DNA of 64,000 bases from Pandoraea eparura (GTDB lineage Bacteria > Pseudomonadota > Gammaproteobacteria > Burkholderiales > Burkholderiaceae): positions 806,001 through 870,000 of the forward strand of contig NZ_CABPSH010000002.1 in NCBI RefSeq assembly GCF_902459725.1, written 5' to 3'. This document shows positions 55,762 to 64,000 of the stretch, piece by piece. Position 1 is the stretch's first letter; each line of letters starts with the position of its first letter. The notes under the pieces were generated by a model. The model made no database searches. It was not told the DNA's origin and was given only the letters and a program-made list of their open reading frames with translations. Both the position numbers and the translations under genes were made by a program.

Positions 55762-56238
55762 ATGCGAAGCGACCAAACCCCTTGCTCCAATCGAAGCGGC
55801 GCTCACCGCGATTCCTGCCCGTCCTCGACGTCGTCGACGCCACGGACTTCGCGCACGTCGAGCGCCGCGCAACGCGATCAACGCGTGTGGCAGCACACCG
55901 TGGCGATGCTCGACGCCAAACCGGTCATTCGCCGGCCGGTCATTCCGTACACACGACGTGCGCCCATCGTCCGCGTGCTGGAGATCTCCAGCGAACTGAC
56001 AATCACCGTGTCGTGGAACGATGCCACCGGCGGCAATTATGGGGCGCAGATCTGGCGCATTCGCCGGGCGAATCACCCTGGCGTTTGCGCGTTGACGGGC
56101 GAGACGATCGACGTGGGCGACTTCATCTACCGGCCGCTGTTCGGCGATGTGCCGCCGCTCAACGTCGACGCCATGATCTCGGCCGAGTCCATTCGCGCCA
56201 TGCGCGAATCCAGTAGCCGCGAACTCGAACCGGCATAA
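55762..56238 (+). CDS. DUF3331 family protein
   Basis: A 158-residue protein whose C-terminal 110 residues follow the DUF3331 pattern seen in Burkholderiaceae: RPVIPYTRRAPIVRVLEI, TITVSWNDATGGNYGAQIW, GVCALTGETIDVGDFIYRP and a terminal MISAESIRAM. The two half-sites with Cys/Gly/Asp (CALTGETIDVGD) look like a small metal- or ligand-binding fold, but no function is known. The first 50 residues are Ser/Thr/Arg-rich and poorly conserved-looking, so the start is uncertain. Coupled to the NADH dehydrogenase remnant (2-bp gap). Confidence 0.75.
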   Translation: MRSDQTPCSNRSGAHRDSCPSSTSSTPRTSRTSSAAQRDQRVWQHTVAMLDAKPVIRRPVIPYTRRAPIVRVLEISSELTITVSWNDATGGNYGAQIWRIRRANHPGVCALTGETIDVGDFIYRPLFGDVPPLNVDAMISAESIRAMRESSSRELEPA

Positions 56239-56835
56239 CACCGCGACTGACACCCCGTACGGATCTGCCGCCGGGGTATTTGGCGCGAAGTCCGCGCGCG
56301 CCACACAGTGCGCGCACACGCCACGAGACCGACGCTCGATCCTTGATTCGTCTCGGTCGACAATCATCCTGTCCCGTTGAACGACGCTCCGCACGCAGCG
56401 GAGATTCGCCGCCCGGCGAAGTGCTCAACGCCGTTTGCCCCCCGTTACGCGCGTTTCCCTTCATTCCGCCCTTCGTCAGGCGAACGTCGGTGCCACCGCA
56501 ACCCATCCGGCGTCATTGACGACCGACGCGTTCAGTCGTCGCGGCCGACGCATCCAGACTCGAAAATTTCCGACCAGAAAAAGAAGTCTGTTTGTGACTT
56601 AACCCTTAGTCTTGCTAACGTTTTTCGTTGAACTACCGCCGCACTATCGCGGTGAAGTCCAACGTATCAACGCCCCCCTCCGTCACGTTCAGTGACATTC
56701 CACTCCGGCATCGCCGTTATCTCCCCACGCTGTGTAGGTCGATTACGCGTTGGCACGAGTGGCTGCCGTTGATGACGATCCACGCGTCGACCGTCATTCG
56801 CTCAATCCGCACTTTGAAATCGCTGCAAAGCCCTG
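56239..56835. other. 597-bp region upstream of fhaC
   Basis: No gene is supported here; several plus-strand frames lack ribosome sites and recognisable features. GC falls to about 50 % at 56570-56700, around TTAACCCTTAGTCTTGC and CGTTTTTCGTTG, which probably contains the promoter for the two-partner secretion genes. The region is long for this window and could have regulatory sites. Confidence 0.5.
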
Positions 56836-58602
56836 ATGCCGATCACTCAAACGAAAGCCGTGCTGCTGGCCTGTTCGCTGTTCGCGATGGCGGCGCAGGC
56901 GCAGCAAACGTCCGCACCCACCCCCGCCGACACGGCGGCCGCCGCCCGAACGGGTGTCGAGCAAGACCAGTTGATCCAACAACAGCGCGAGGCACAACAA
57001 CGCGAGGCGGCGGTCAACGCGCCATCGGTACGTTCAACTCGTGACGATGCACCGGTCTGGCCCGCGCTACCCAGCGAGACGCCATGCTTCCGGATCGACA
57101 CATTCGCCTTTGAAATCCCCACGACATCGCAAGAAACGGTCGGGGCGACGGCTGCCGAGACGCAACCGCTGGGCCGATTTACGTTCGCCCGGGAATGGGT
57201 CGGGCACTATGCGGGCGCCTGCATAGGCAAGCAAGGATTGGACGCACTCGCCAAAGGCCTGCAAAAGGTCGCCTTGAGTCGCGGCTACGTCACGACACGC
57301 GTGCTGCTGCCTGAGCAGGATCTCTCGAGCGGTAGGCTCCGATTCGCGTTGATCCCCGGCGTCATCCATCAGGTGCGCTTCGCCGATCCGACACTGCGCG
57401 GCACGTGGAAGAGCGCCTTCCCGACGCGTGACGGCGCGTTGCTGGATCTGCGTGATCTCGAGCAGGGGCTCGAGCAAATGAAGCGCGTGTCGAATCAGGA
57501 CGTCTCGATGCAGATCGTGCCGGCCGATCGGCCGGGCCAGAGCGACGTCGTGCTCGATGTAACGCGCACCAAGCCGTGGACCGTCGTGGCGTCTGTGGAC
57601 AACGCCGGGTCGCGTGCGACGGGTCAACTGCAAGGCAGCCTCTCGGCCGGTGTGTACAACCCGCTCGGCCTGAACGACATCTTCAATGTCGGGGTGTCAC
57701 AGGATCTGCTGTTCAAAGACCACGATCTGGGCTCGCGTGGCTGGCATGGGAGCTACGCGATTCCGTGGGGCTACTGGAGCGCAACGCTGGCGGCCTACAC
57801 GAGCCGCTACTACCAGCGAATTGCGGGCGTCAACGAGACGTTCATCGCAAGCGGCAACGCGAAGACGCTCGACGCCACGCTCAGCCGCGTGCTCTCCCGC
57901 AGCCAGAACCACGTGTTTGGCACCCAGCTCCGGCTGTCGCGCCAGTTCGGTCAGAGTTTCATCGAAGACATCGAGATCACGCAGCAGCGACGTAACAACA
58001 CCCTTGTCGAGTGGGGCCTGACGGATCGGCACTATTTCGGTGCCGCGCAACTCGATGCGGCGCTTGCGTACCGGCAAGGAATCGGCGGGCTCGGTGCACA
58101 GGATGACCTTCTCGCGGCCTCGGGTGGCCCGACGTATCGCTATCGCATGGCCGTGCTCGACGCGAACCTCGCCGTCGGCTTTGCCATGGCGCAGCAGCCA
58201 GTTCGGTACGTGACGACCTTCCACGGGCAATACACCGGCAACACGCTTTACTACATCGACAACCTTTCCCTCGGCAGCCGCTACACCGTGCGGGGCTTCG
58301 ACGGCGAGACGATGCTCTCGGCCGCGCGCGGATTCTATTGGCGCAACGAGCTTCAGGTGCCGCTCGGCCAGACCGGACATTCCGTGTACGCGGGACTCGA
58401 TTACGGCCGGGTCTGGGGACCGCAACCCGTCGCGCAAGACGGCACACAGCTCGTCGGCGCCGTCATCGGTCTCAAGGGTAGCGTTGCCACCCGCTTTGGC
58501 GGCTACGGCTACGACGTGTTCCTGGGCACACCGCTCTACAAGCCATCCGGCTTTCCCACAGCGCAAGTCACGGTCGGCTTTCAACTGACCGCCCAGCTTT
58601 GA
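56836..58602 (+). CDS. fhaC: FhaC/ShlB-type two-partner secretion outer-membrane transporter
   Basis: A 588-residue TpsB protein that exports the partner exoprotein through the outer membrane. Signal peptide 1-22 (ending AQA), a charged Gln-rich linker, two POTRA domains (about 80-240; CFRIDTFAF and VIHQVRFAD), then a 16-strand barrel (about 245-588) with the conserved loop-6 motif VRGFDGET at about 484-491 and a closing ending VTVGFQLTAQL. No in-frame earlier ATG; the ribosome site is weak. It is 114 bp upstream of its TpsA partner, forming the usual operon. Whether this pair is an adhesin or a contact-dependent inhibition system depends on the part of the TpsA outside the window. Confidence 0.93.
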   Translation: MPITQTKAVLLACSLFAMAAQAQQTSAPTPADTAAAARTGVEQDQLIQQQREAQQREAAVNAPSVRSTRDDAPVWPALPSETPCFRIDTFAFEIPTTSQETVGATAAETQPLGRFTFAREWVGHYAGACIGKQGLDALAKGLQKVALSRGYVTTRVLLPEQDLSSGRLRFALIPGVIHQVRFADPTLRGTWKSAFPTRDGALLDLRDLEQGLEQMKRVSNQDVSMQIVPADRPGQSDVVLDVTRTKPWTVVASVDNAGSRATGQLQGSLSAGVYNPLGLNDIFNVGVSQDLLFKDHDLGSRGWHGSYAIPWGYWSATLAAYTSRYYQRIAGVNETFIASGNAKTLDATLSRVLSRSQNHVFGTQLRLSRQFGQSFIEDIEITQQRRNNTLVEWGLTDRHYFGAAQLDAALAYRQGIGGLGAQDDLLAASGGPTYRYRMAVLDANLAVGFAMAQQPVRYVTTFHGQYTGNTLYYIDNLSLGSRYTVRGFDGETMLSAARGFYWRNELQVPLGQTGHSVYAGLDYGRVWGPQPVAQDGTQLVGAVIGLKGSVATRFGGYGYDVFLGTPLYKPSGFPTAQVTVGFQLTAQL

Positions 58603-58716
58603 GGTTTCCGGGGCATCCGGGCAGCGGGCCACGCGCATTGCGATGGCGCCATCCGCATTCCATGACCGCGTGGCGGATCACCCGCAGCGGCCTCTCTCTT
58701 CAGGTTGTTCACGAAC

Positions 58717-61700
58717 ATGAATAAGAACCTCTTCCGATTGGTGTACAGCCGGCCACGGGGCATGCTGGTGGCGGTAGCTGAAACGGTCAGCGCGGGCGGT
58801 AAGGCGGATGCCGGTCAGACACGACGCCTCGGTTCGGCCCGGCAGGTTTCGCGGCGCCTCTCGTGCGTCTCGCTTTTCTCGATGCGATGCGTGGCCTTCG
58901 CCACCCTCGTGACACTGGGGGCGGTGCCCATACGGGTGCAGGCGCAAGTGACGGGCGCGGGTGAGCGAGCCCCTTCCGTTGTGCAGACCCCGAACGGTCT
59001 CCCGCAAGTCAACATCAACACGCCCAGCGCGGCAGGCGTGTCTCAGAACACCTATTCCCAGTTCGACGTGCCGCGCGGCGGCGCGATCCTGAACAACGCG
59101 TCCGTGATAACGCAGACGCAGCAGGCCGGGATGATCAACGGCAACCCGAACCTTGGCCCGGGCCAGTCCGCGAGGATTATTCTGAATCAGGTCAACAGCA
59201 CCGCGCCGAGCCAGCTAAGAGGCTTTCTAGAGGTCGCGGGCAGCCGGGCCGAAGTCATCGTGGCAAACGGATCGGGGATCGTGGTCGATGGCGGCGGCTT
59301 CATCAACACCACGCGCGGCATTCTTACGACCGGCACACCGATCCTCGATGCCAACGGTGGGCTGCGCGGCTTTCAGGTGACGGGCGGCAGCATTGCCGTT
59401 CAGGGCGCGGGGCTGAACGCGAGCAACGTTGACCAGGTCGATCTGATCGCCCGCGCGGTGCAGGCCAATGCCGCGATCTACGGCAATGCGCTGAACGTCA
59501 TCACCGGCACGAATCAGGTCGATCACGACACGCTTTCGGCAAGCGCCATCAGCGGCACTGGCGCCTCCCCGGGGGTCTCGATCGACGTCAGCGCACTCGG
59601 CGGCATGTACGCCAACCGCATCATGCTGGTGGGGACGGAGAAGGGCGTCGGTGTGTCGAATGCGGGCGAGATCGCCGCACAAGCTGGCGACCTCACGCTC
59701 ACCAGTGCGGGACAGCTCGTGCAGTCCGGCAAGCTGAACGCCAGCGGCAACGTCGGCATCGACGTGGGCAGCGTTGCCAACAGCGGCACGATCTACGCTA
59801 AGCAGAGCATGACCGTCCGCGCGTCGGAGATCGTCACGAACGACGGCACGCTGGCGGCACAACGAGATCTGTCCGTCATGGCGAACCGCCTGACATCCAC
59901 CGGCACGCTGGGCGCCGGCGTGAACGGCGACGGCTCGGTCGGCAGCGGCGGGGACCTGTCGGTAGCCGCATCGGCCCAAATCGACGTGAGCGGCCTGAGC
60001 GTGGCGGGCGGTAATGCGATGTTCACGGGTGGCGGGCTCAATCTCGCGGGCAGCGAAACGTCCGCAAACGGCGACCTGACGTTGACCGCCAGCGCCGGCG
60101 ATCTGAACCTCGCTGGCGCGACCGCGCGCGCAGCGGGGCAAGTGACGGCACGCGTCGCGGGGGCGCTGATCAACGACTACGGCACGCTCGCAGGGGTTCA
60201 AGGAGTGACGCTCGACGCGGCCCGGTTGTCCAATGTAGCGGGCAAGATTGCGTCACAAGCCATGCTCATTGCGCGGACCTCAGGGCAGTTGACGAACCTG
60301 GGCGGCGAAATCGTTTCGGCGGGTGCCATGCAATTGCGTGGCAGCGCCATTGCAAACGACCGTGGCACCCTACAGAGCGGCGCTGGTCTTTCTCTCACGG
60401 GGGAGTCGCTAGACAATACGGCGGGCCGCATCACCTCCTTGAACGGCGACGGACTGACGATCACGGTCACGGGTGCGCTCACGAACGCGATCGGCACGAC
60501 CGCCACCGGTTTGCAGGGCGGTGTGATCGGCGGCAATGGTGCCGTCACGCTCGTGGCGGGAAGCGTTGCGAACCAAGGCACGGTGAGTGCACAGACAGAC
60601 CTGCAAGTCGGCACCGCGTCGCTCGACAACCGCGATGGCACGCTGCAAGCGGCGGGGAATGCGACGATCGACGCCGGCGCGCAACTGACCAACCACCGCG
60701 GCAATATCGTCGCCGGTCAGGCGGCATCGGTGAGTGCCGCGACACTCGACAACAGTGCCGGGACTCTGCAGGCGACACAACTGTCGCTGGGTGCCACCCA
60801 TCTCGTCAATCACGCGGGCACGATCACGCAGACGGGTACCGGGTCGATGCGCGTCGCCGTCCTGGGCTTGCTCGACAATTCGGCGGGCGGCACGCTGCAG
60901 ACGAATAGCGTGGATCTCACGTTGGCGCCGTCCATGCTCGATAACCACGGCGGCACGATCACACACGCGGGCGCCGGCGCGCTCACGATGAATACCGGGA
61001 ACGGAACCGGCACGCTCTCGAATGCGGGCGGCAAGATCACCAGCAACGGTCAGGTCGTCGCGCTGGCGGGGAGCCTGGACAACGCAGCGGGTCTGATCAT
61101 GGGCCAGACCGGGCTCACGGCAACGCTTGGCGGCGCGGTCGATAACGCAAACGGCAAGCTGCTGTCGAACACCGACCTGACGCTCACGAGCGACACGCTG
61201 GCGAACGATGGTGGCGAGATTGGCGCAGGCGCGAACGAAACGATCCGCACCGGTTCACTGACGAACAAGGGCGGCGCCATCGTGGCGCCGAACCTGAGTT
61301 TGACGACGAACGCCACGCTGAACAACAGCGGCGGCAACGTGAAGGCGAACCAGTTGGCGTTGTCCGCGGCCGACCTTCTGAATCACGGGGGGACGATCAC
61401 GCATTACGGTGCCTCGCCGATGACCATCGACGTCAGGCATACGCTCGACAACTCGGCGGGCGGCACGATCCAGAGTCACGCCCAGGATCTGACGCTTGCG
61501 CCCGCCCTTCTCAACAACAGCGGCGGCAAGATCCTTGCGTCCGGAGCGGGACGGCTGACGATCGTGCCGGGCAACGGTGCGGGGACGCTGTTGAACGCAC
61601 GCGGCGAGATCATTGCGGGTGGACAACTGGCGCTGAACGTCGGCAGCCTGGATAACTCAGAGGGCATGCTTGCCGCACGAGGCAACGCCGCGGCGAGAGT

Positions 61701-64000
61701 TTCGGGTGACGTGAACAACACGCAAGGGGTCGTGCGCTCGCTCGCGTCCCTGTCCGTTATCGGCGGTGGCGCCCTCGCCAATACGAACGGCCGGATCCAG
61801 TCGGGAACCGACGGCGACGACAGCACGCTCGCGGTGCAGGTCGCGTCCATCGACAACACTCGCGGTCTCATTGGCAATCTCGGCACGGGCGACGCGACGA
61901 TTCAGGGCGGCACACGGGTCGTCAACGGCGCTGGCGCGATCACGGGCAATGGTCGTGTGGCCCTCGGGGCCTCGACAATCTCGAACACGTTGGGCGGACA
62001 ACTGAGCGGAGCGAGCGTCTCGATCGATGCCGACACGCTCGATAACACGGGCGGCGGCATCGGCAACCTGGCCGGTTCGCGCGGCGACGTGGCCATCAAG
62101 ACGGTTGGGGCGCTCACGAATACCAGCGGCCAGATCGGTGCGACGAACGACCTGAACGTGACGGCGGCAACGCTTGCGGGCGGCGGCGCCTACGGTGCGG
62201 CTCACGATGTAGCGGTGAACGTCGAGGGCGACTTCGCGATGACGCCGGCGTTGAAGCTGGCTGCGGGGCACGAACTTGCGATTACGCTGTCCGGCACGTT
62301 CACGAACGACACACGGGTCGAAGCGGTCGAGAACCTGAACATCACGGCGGGGGATATTGCCAACAGCGGCACGATGATGGCCGGGGGCACGCTCACGACG
62401 CACTCGAACACGCTGCAGAACACGGGTACCCTGGTGGGCGGCGATGTGTCGCTCAACGCGACATCGCGACTATCGAACGTCGGCCCAACGGCGCTCATTG
62501 GCGCGACAAACAGCGAGGGGAGGCTGGAACTGCTCGCGCCGATCATCGAGAACCGCGACGACACGACGGCCACCGATACGCAGGCGACCGCCGCCATTTA
62601 CGGTCTTGGCCGTGTTGTCCTCGCCGGGGGCAAGGACGCGAGCGGCAACTACACCAACGCGCAACTGATCCGCAACCAATCGGCCCTGATCCAGTCCACA
62701 CGCGATATGGCGCTGCACGCCAATCAGGTTACGAATACGCGGCGACAAATGCAGACGTCGGGATTCACATCGTCGGTCTCGCCCGATCTGCTTGCGAGCT
62801 TGGGCATCAGCCTGAGCGGACGTACGGGGCAGGTCAATACGCGGGACCCGAACGCGATTGGCGGCGTGTACGTCGAGCCGCCGCACGGTGGCGAGTGGAA
62901 CAGCGACTACATCTACACCAGTTACACGGGCGTAGCGCTGGCCAATACGGTGACATCGATCAGCCCGCAGGCGCAGATCGTGTCTGGCGCTAACCTGAAT
63001 GCCTCCTCGGTTGGCCTGTTCCAGAATTACTGGAGTGCGGTGTCGGCGGCAGGCGCTATCGCGTCACCGGTGACGCTTGACCAGAATAGCTGGCAAGGCC
63101 AGACCGCCCCTGCTGTGCGCGTCACGTACTCGGGGCAGTATCACTACAACAACTACGACAACAGCAAGCACGACTGGCAACTGCCGTTCGGCGATGCTCG
63201 CTTCGTGACGAGGCGTCCCGGCGGCTTCACGCAGGTAGCGCCGGCGGATATCCGAACTTATGCATTGCCCGCCTACGAATCGACATTCGTCGCAGGCGGC
63301 ACGCTATCAGGTATGGGCGTTAGCATCGACAATACCGCGGGTAATGCAGGTGTGCCGTCGCTCGGCATTGCGCCCGGTCAGTCGGTGGCGGACGTGAGCA
63401 TCGGCGTTCCACGCGGCAACGCGAACGGCGCGCAGACGAGCAAAACGACCTTTCAAGGCAACACGGTGCAGGTCGATGCGGTCATCGCGCATGCCACGGC
63501 TGTGAATGTCATCGCCAACCTGACGATCCCGCAGGGTGGTCTGTTCCGGCCTGCCACCGCGCCGGATGCGAAGTATCTGATCGAAACCAATCCGGCCTTT
63601 ACGAACATCAAGACGTTCCTGTCGAGTGACTACTACCTCAAACAGATCGGGATCAATCCGCAAACGACCGCGAAGCGTCTGGGCGATGGCATGTATGAGC
63701 AGCAGCTCGTGCGAAACCAGATCACCGCGCTTACCGGCAAGGCAGTGCTCGGCCCCTATGGCGATACAGAGGCGATGTATGAAGCAATGATGAACTCGGG
63801 CGCAGCCCTTGCGAAATCGCTGAACCTGTCGTTGGGCATGAGCCTGTCTGCCGAGCAGGTTGCGGCACTCACCCGTGATGTGATCATCATGCAAACGCAA
63901 ATCGTCGATGGACAGAGCGTGCTGGTGCCTGTGGTCTATCTTGCGCAGACGGAACAGCAACAGATGAGCGGACCGCTGATCGCGGCGAACGACATCGACC
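58717..64000 (+). CDS. FhaB-type giant filamentous hemagglutinin / TpsA exoprotein (3' partial)
   Basis: Open to the window end; 1,761 codons are visible. An extended signal peptide (MNKNLFRLVYSRPRGMLVAVAE, cleavage after VQA about residue 76) leads into the TPS secretion domain (about 77-320). It keeps an intact NPNL motif, but the second motif usually NPNG is NGSG here. From about 330 to 1330 come many degenerate ~20-residue beta-helix repeats (LDNxxGxL, LTNxGGxI). From about 1550 the FHA/CdiA-type hinge region begins (NPAFTNIKTFLSSDYYLKQ, RLGDGMYEQQLVRNQI, LTGKAVLGPYG). The toxin or adhesive C-terminus is not seen, so adhesin or contact-dependent inhibition both remain possible. Confidence 0.92.
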   Translation, partial: MNKNLFRLVYSRPRGMLVAVAETVSAGGKADAGQTRRLGSARQVSRRLSCVSLFSMRCVAFATLVTLGAVPIRVQAQVTGAGERAPSVVQTPNGLPQVNINTPSAAGVSQNTYSQFDVPRGGAILNNASVITQTQQAGMINGNPNLGPGQSARIILNQVNSTAPSQLRGFLEVAGSRAEVIVANGSGIVVDGGGFINTTRGILTTGTPILDANGGLRGFQVTGGSIAVQGAGLNASNVDQVDLIARAVQANAAIYGNALNVITGTNQVDHDTLSASAISGTGASPGVSIDVSALGGMYANRIMLVGTEKGVGVSNAGEIAAQAGDLTLTSAGQLVQSGKLNASGNVGIDVGSVANSGTIYAKQSMTVRASEIVTNDGTLAAQRDLSVMANRLTSTGTLGAGVNGDGSVGSGGDLSVAASAQIDVSGLSVAGGNAMFTGGGLNLAGSETSANGDLTLTASAGDLNLAGATARAAGQVTARVAGALINDYGTLAGVQGVTLDAARLSNVAGKIASQAMLIARTSGQLTNLGGEIVSAGAMQLRGSAIANDRGTLQSGAGLSLTGESLDNTAGRITSLNGDGLTITVTGALTNAIGTTATGLQGGVIGGNGAVTLVAGSVANQGTVSAQTDLQVGTASLDNRDGTLQAAGNATIDAGAQLTNHRGNIVAGQAASVSAATLDNSAGTLQATQLSLGATHLVNHAGTITQTGTGSMRVAVLGLLDNSAGGTLQTNSVDLTLAPSMLDNHGGTITHAGAGALTMNTGNGTGTLSNAGGKITSNGQVVALAGSLDNAAGLIMGQTGLTATLGGAVDNANGKLLSNTDLTLTSDTLANDGGEIGAGANETIRTGSLTNKGGAIVAPNLSLTTNATLNNSGGNVKANQLALSAADLLNHGGTITHYGASPMTIDVRHTLDNSAGGTIQSHAQDLTLAPALLNNSGGKILASGAGRLTIVPGNGAGTLLNARGEIIAGGQLALNVGSLDNSEGMLAARGNAAARVSGDVNNTQGVVRSLASLSVIGGGALANTNGRIQSGTDGDDSTLAVQVASIDNTRGLIGNLGTGDATIQGGTRVVNGAGAITGNGRVALGASTISNTLGGQLSGASVSIDADTLDNTGGGIGNLAGSRGDVAIKTVGALTNTSGQIGATNDLNVTAATLAGGGAYGAAHDVAVNVEGDFAMTPALKLAAGHELAITLSGTFTNDTRVEAVENLNITAGDIANSGTMMAGGTLTTHSNTLQNTGTLVGGDVSLNATSRLSNVGPTALIGATNSEGRLELLAPIIENRDDTTATDTQATAAIYGLGRVVLAGGKDASGNYTNAQLIRNQSALIQSTRDMALHANQVTNTRRQMQTSGFTSSVSPDLLASLGISLSGRTGQVNTRDPNAIGGVYVEPPHGGEWNSDYIYTSYTGVALANTVTSISPQAQIVSGANLNASSVGLFQNYWSAVSAAGAIASPVTLDQNSWQGQTAPAVRVTYSGQYHYNNYDNSKHDWQLPFGDARFVTRRPGGFTQVAPADIRTYALPAYESTFVAGGTLSGMGVSIDNTAGNAGVPSLGIAPGQSVADVSIGVPRGNANGAQTSKTTFQGNTVQVDAVIAHATAVNVIANLTIPQGGLFRPATAPDAKYLIETNPAFTNIKTFLSSDYYLKQIGINPQTTAKRLGDGMYEQQLVRNQITALTGKAVLGPYGDTEAMYEAMMNSGAALAKSLNLSLGMSLSAEQVAALTRDVIIMQTQIVDGQSVLVPVVYLAQTEQQQMSGPLIAANDID

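Noticed and set aside
59227-60201. Minus-strand frames inside the FhaB gene (also 60409-60966, 61657-62403, 63307-63960)
   Set aside because: Repeat-rich beta-helix genes give long antisense frames; none has a ribosome site or recognisable domain.
59600-62700. CRISPR-like regular repeats in the FhaB gene
   Set aside because: The repeats are degenerate ~20-codon protein repeats within one open frame, without constant repeats or unique spacers.

Overview
This is a 64 kb stretch of high-GC DNA (mid-60s percent by eye), most likely from a beta-proteobacterium of the Burkholderiaceae such as Pandoraea or Burkholderia. The evidence is a complete wsp chemosensory operon, a giant tandem UvrA, small DUF4148, DUF3331 and DUF2288 proteins, malate synthase G, a FhaB/FhaC two-partner secretion pair, and many transporter/LysR pairs. 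It looks chromosomal. No rRNA, tRNA, CRISPR array, phage or intact insertion sequence was seen.

Layout. 0-8 kb: an amide-hydrolase locus (5'-truncated hydantoinase/carbamoylase-family amidase, M81 peptidase, MHS-type MFS transporter, M20 amidohydrolase, LysR regulator), then a membrane-anchored TAXI-type binding protein. 8-18 kb: GNAT acetyltransferase, GST, and the minus-strand operon wspABCDEFR, almost entirely linked by 4-bp ATGA overlaps and ending in the diguanylate cyclase WspR. 18-22 kb: a BKACE (DUF849) gene coupled to a class III aminotransferase, divergent from an RpiR regulator with a near-palindromic operator between them, then a small exported protein. 22-32 kb: Fsr-like exporter, CSS-EAL phosphodiesterase, ModE regulator, and two MFS/LysR divergent pairs. 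32-36 kb: small conserved proteins, then a lower-GC patch with a fatty-acid desaturase coupled to a DMT permease, then peptidase E. 36-46 kb: glcB with a perfect 14-bp palindrome in its promoter, a DUF445 membrane protein, a 38-residue membrane peptide, an MHS transporter with a Fe-alcohol dehydrogenase and LysR (possibly phosphonate linked), an UppP-type phosphatase, and a cluster of DnaA-box-like 9-mers. 46-56 kb: a 1,961-residue double UvrA with a LexA box upstream, an NlpC/P60 lipoprotein, and a TetR gene divergent from a type II NADH dehydrogenase remnant that has lost its middle in frame. 56-64 kb: the TpsB transporter FhaC and a giant FhaB-type exoprotein that runs off the window.

How the genes work together. 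The Wsp system makes c-di-GMP in response to surface contact and the CSS-EAL protein degrades it, so both arms of c-di-GMP control are present. The FhaB/FhaC pair is a plausible surface adhesin or contact-dependent effector. Most of the rest is nutrient scavenging: regulator/transporter pairs plus small catabolic cassettes (amide hydrolysis, beta-keto-acid cleavage, possibly phosphonate breakdown, glyoxylate use). The least explained parts are the aminotransferase-BKACE cassette, the spaced DnaA-like repeats, the truncated NADH dehydrogenase with an intact promoter, the covalently doubled UvrA and the unseen C-terminus of the FhaB protein.
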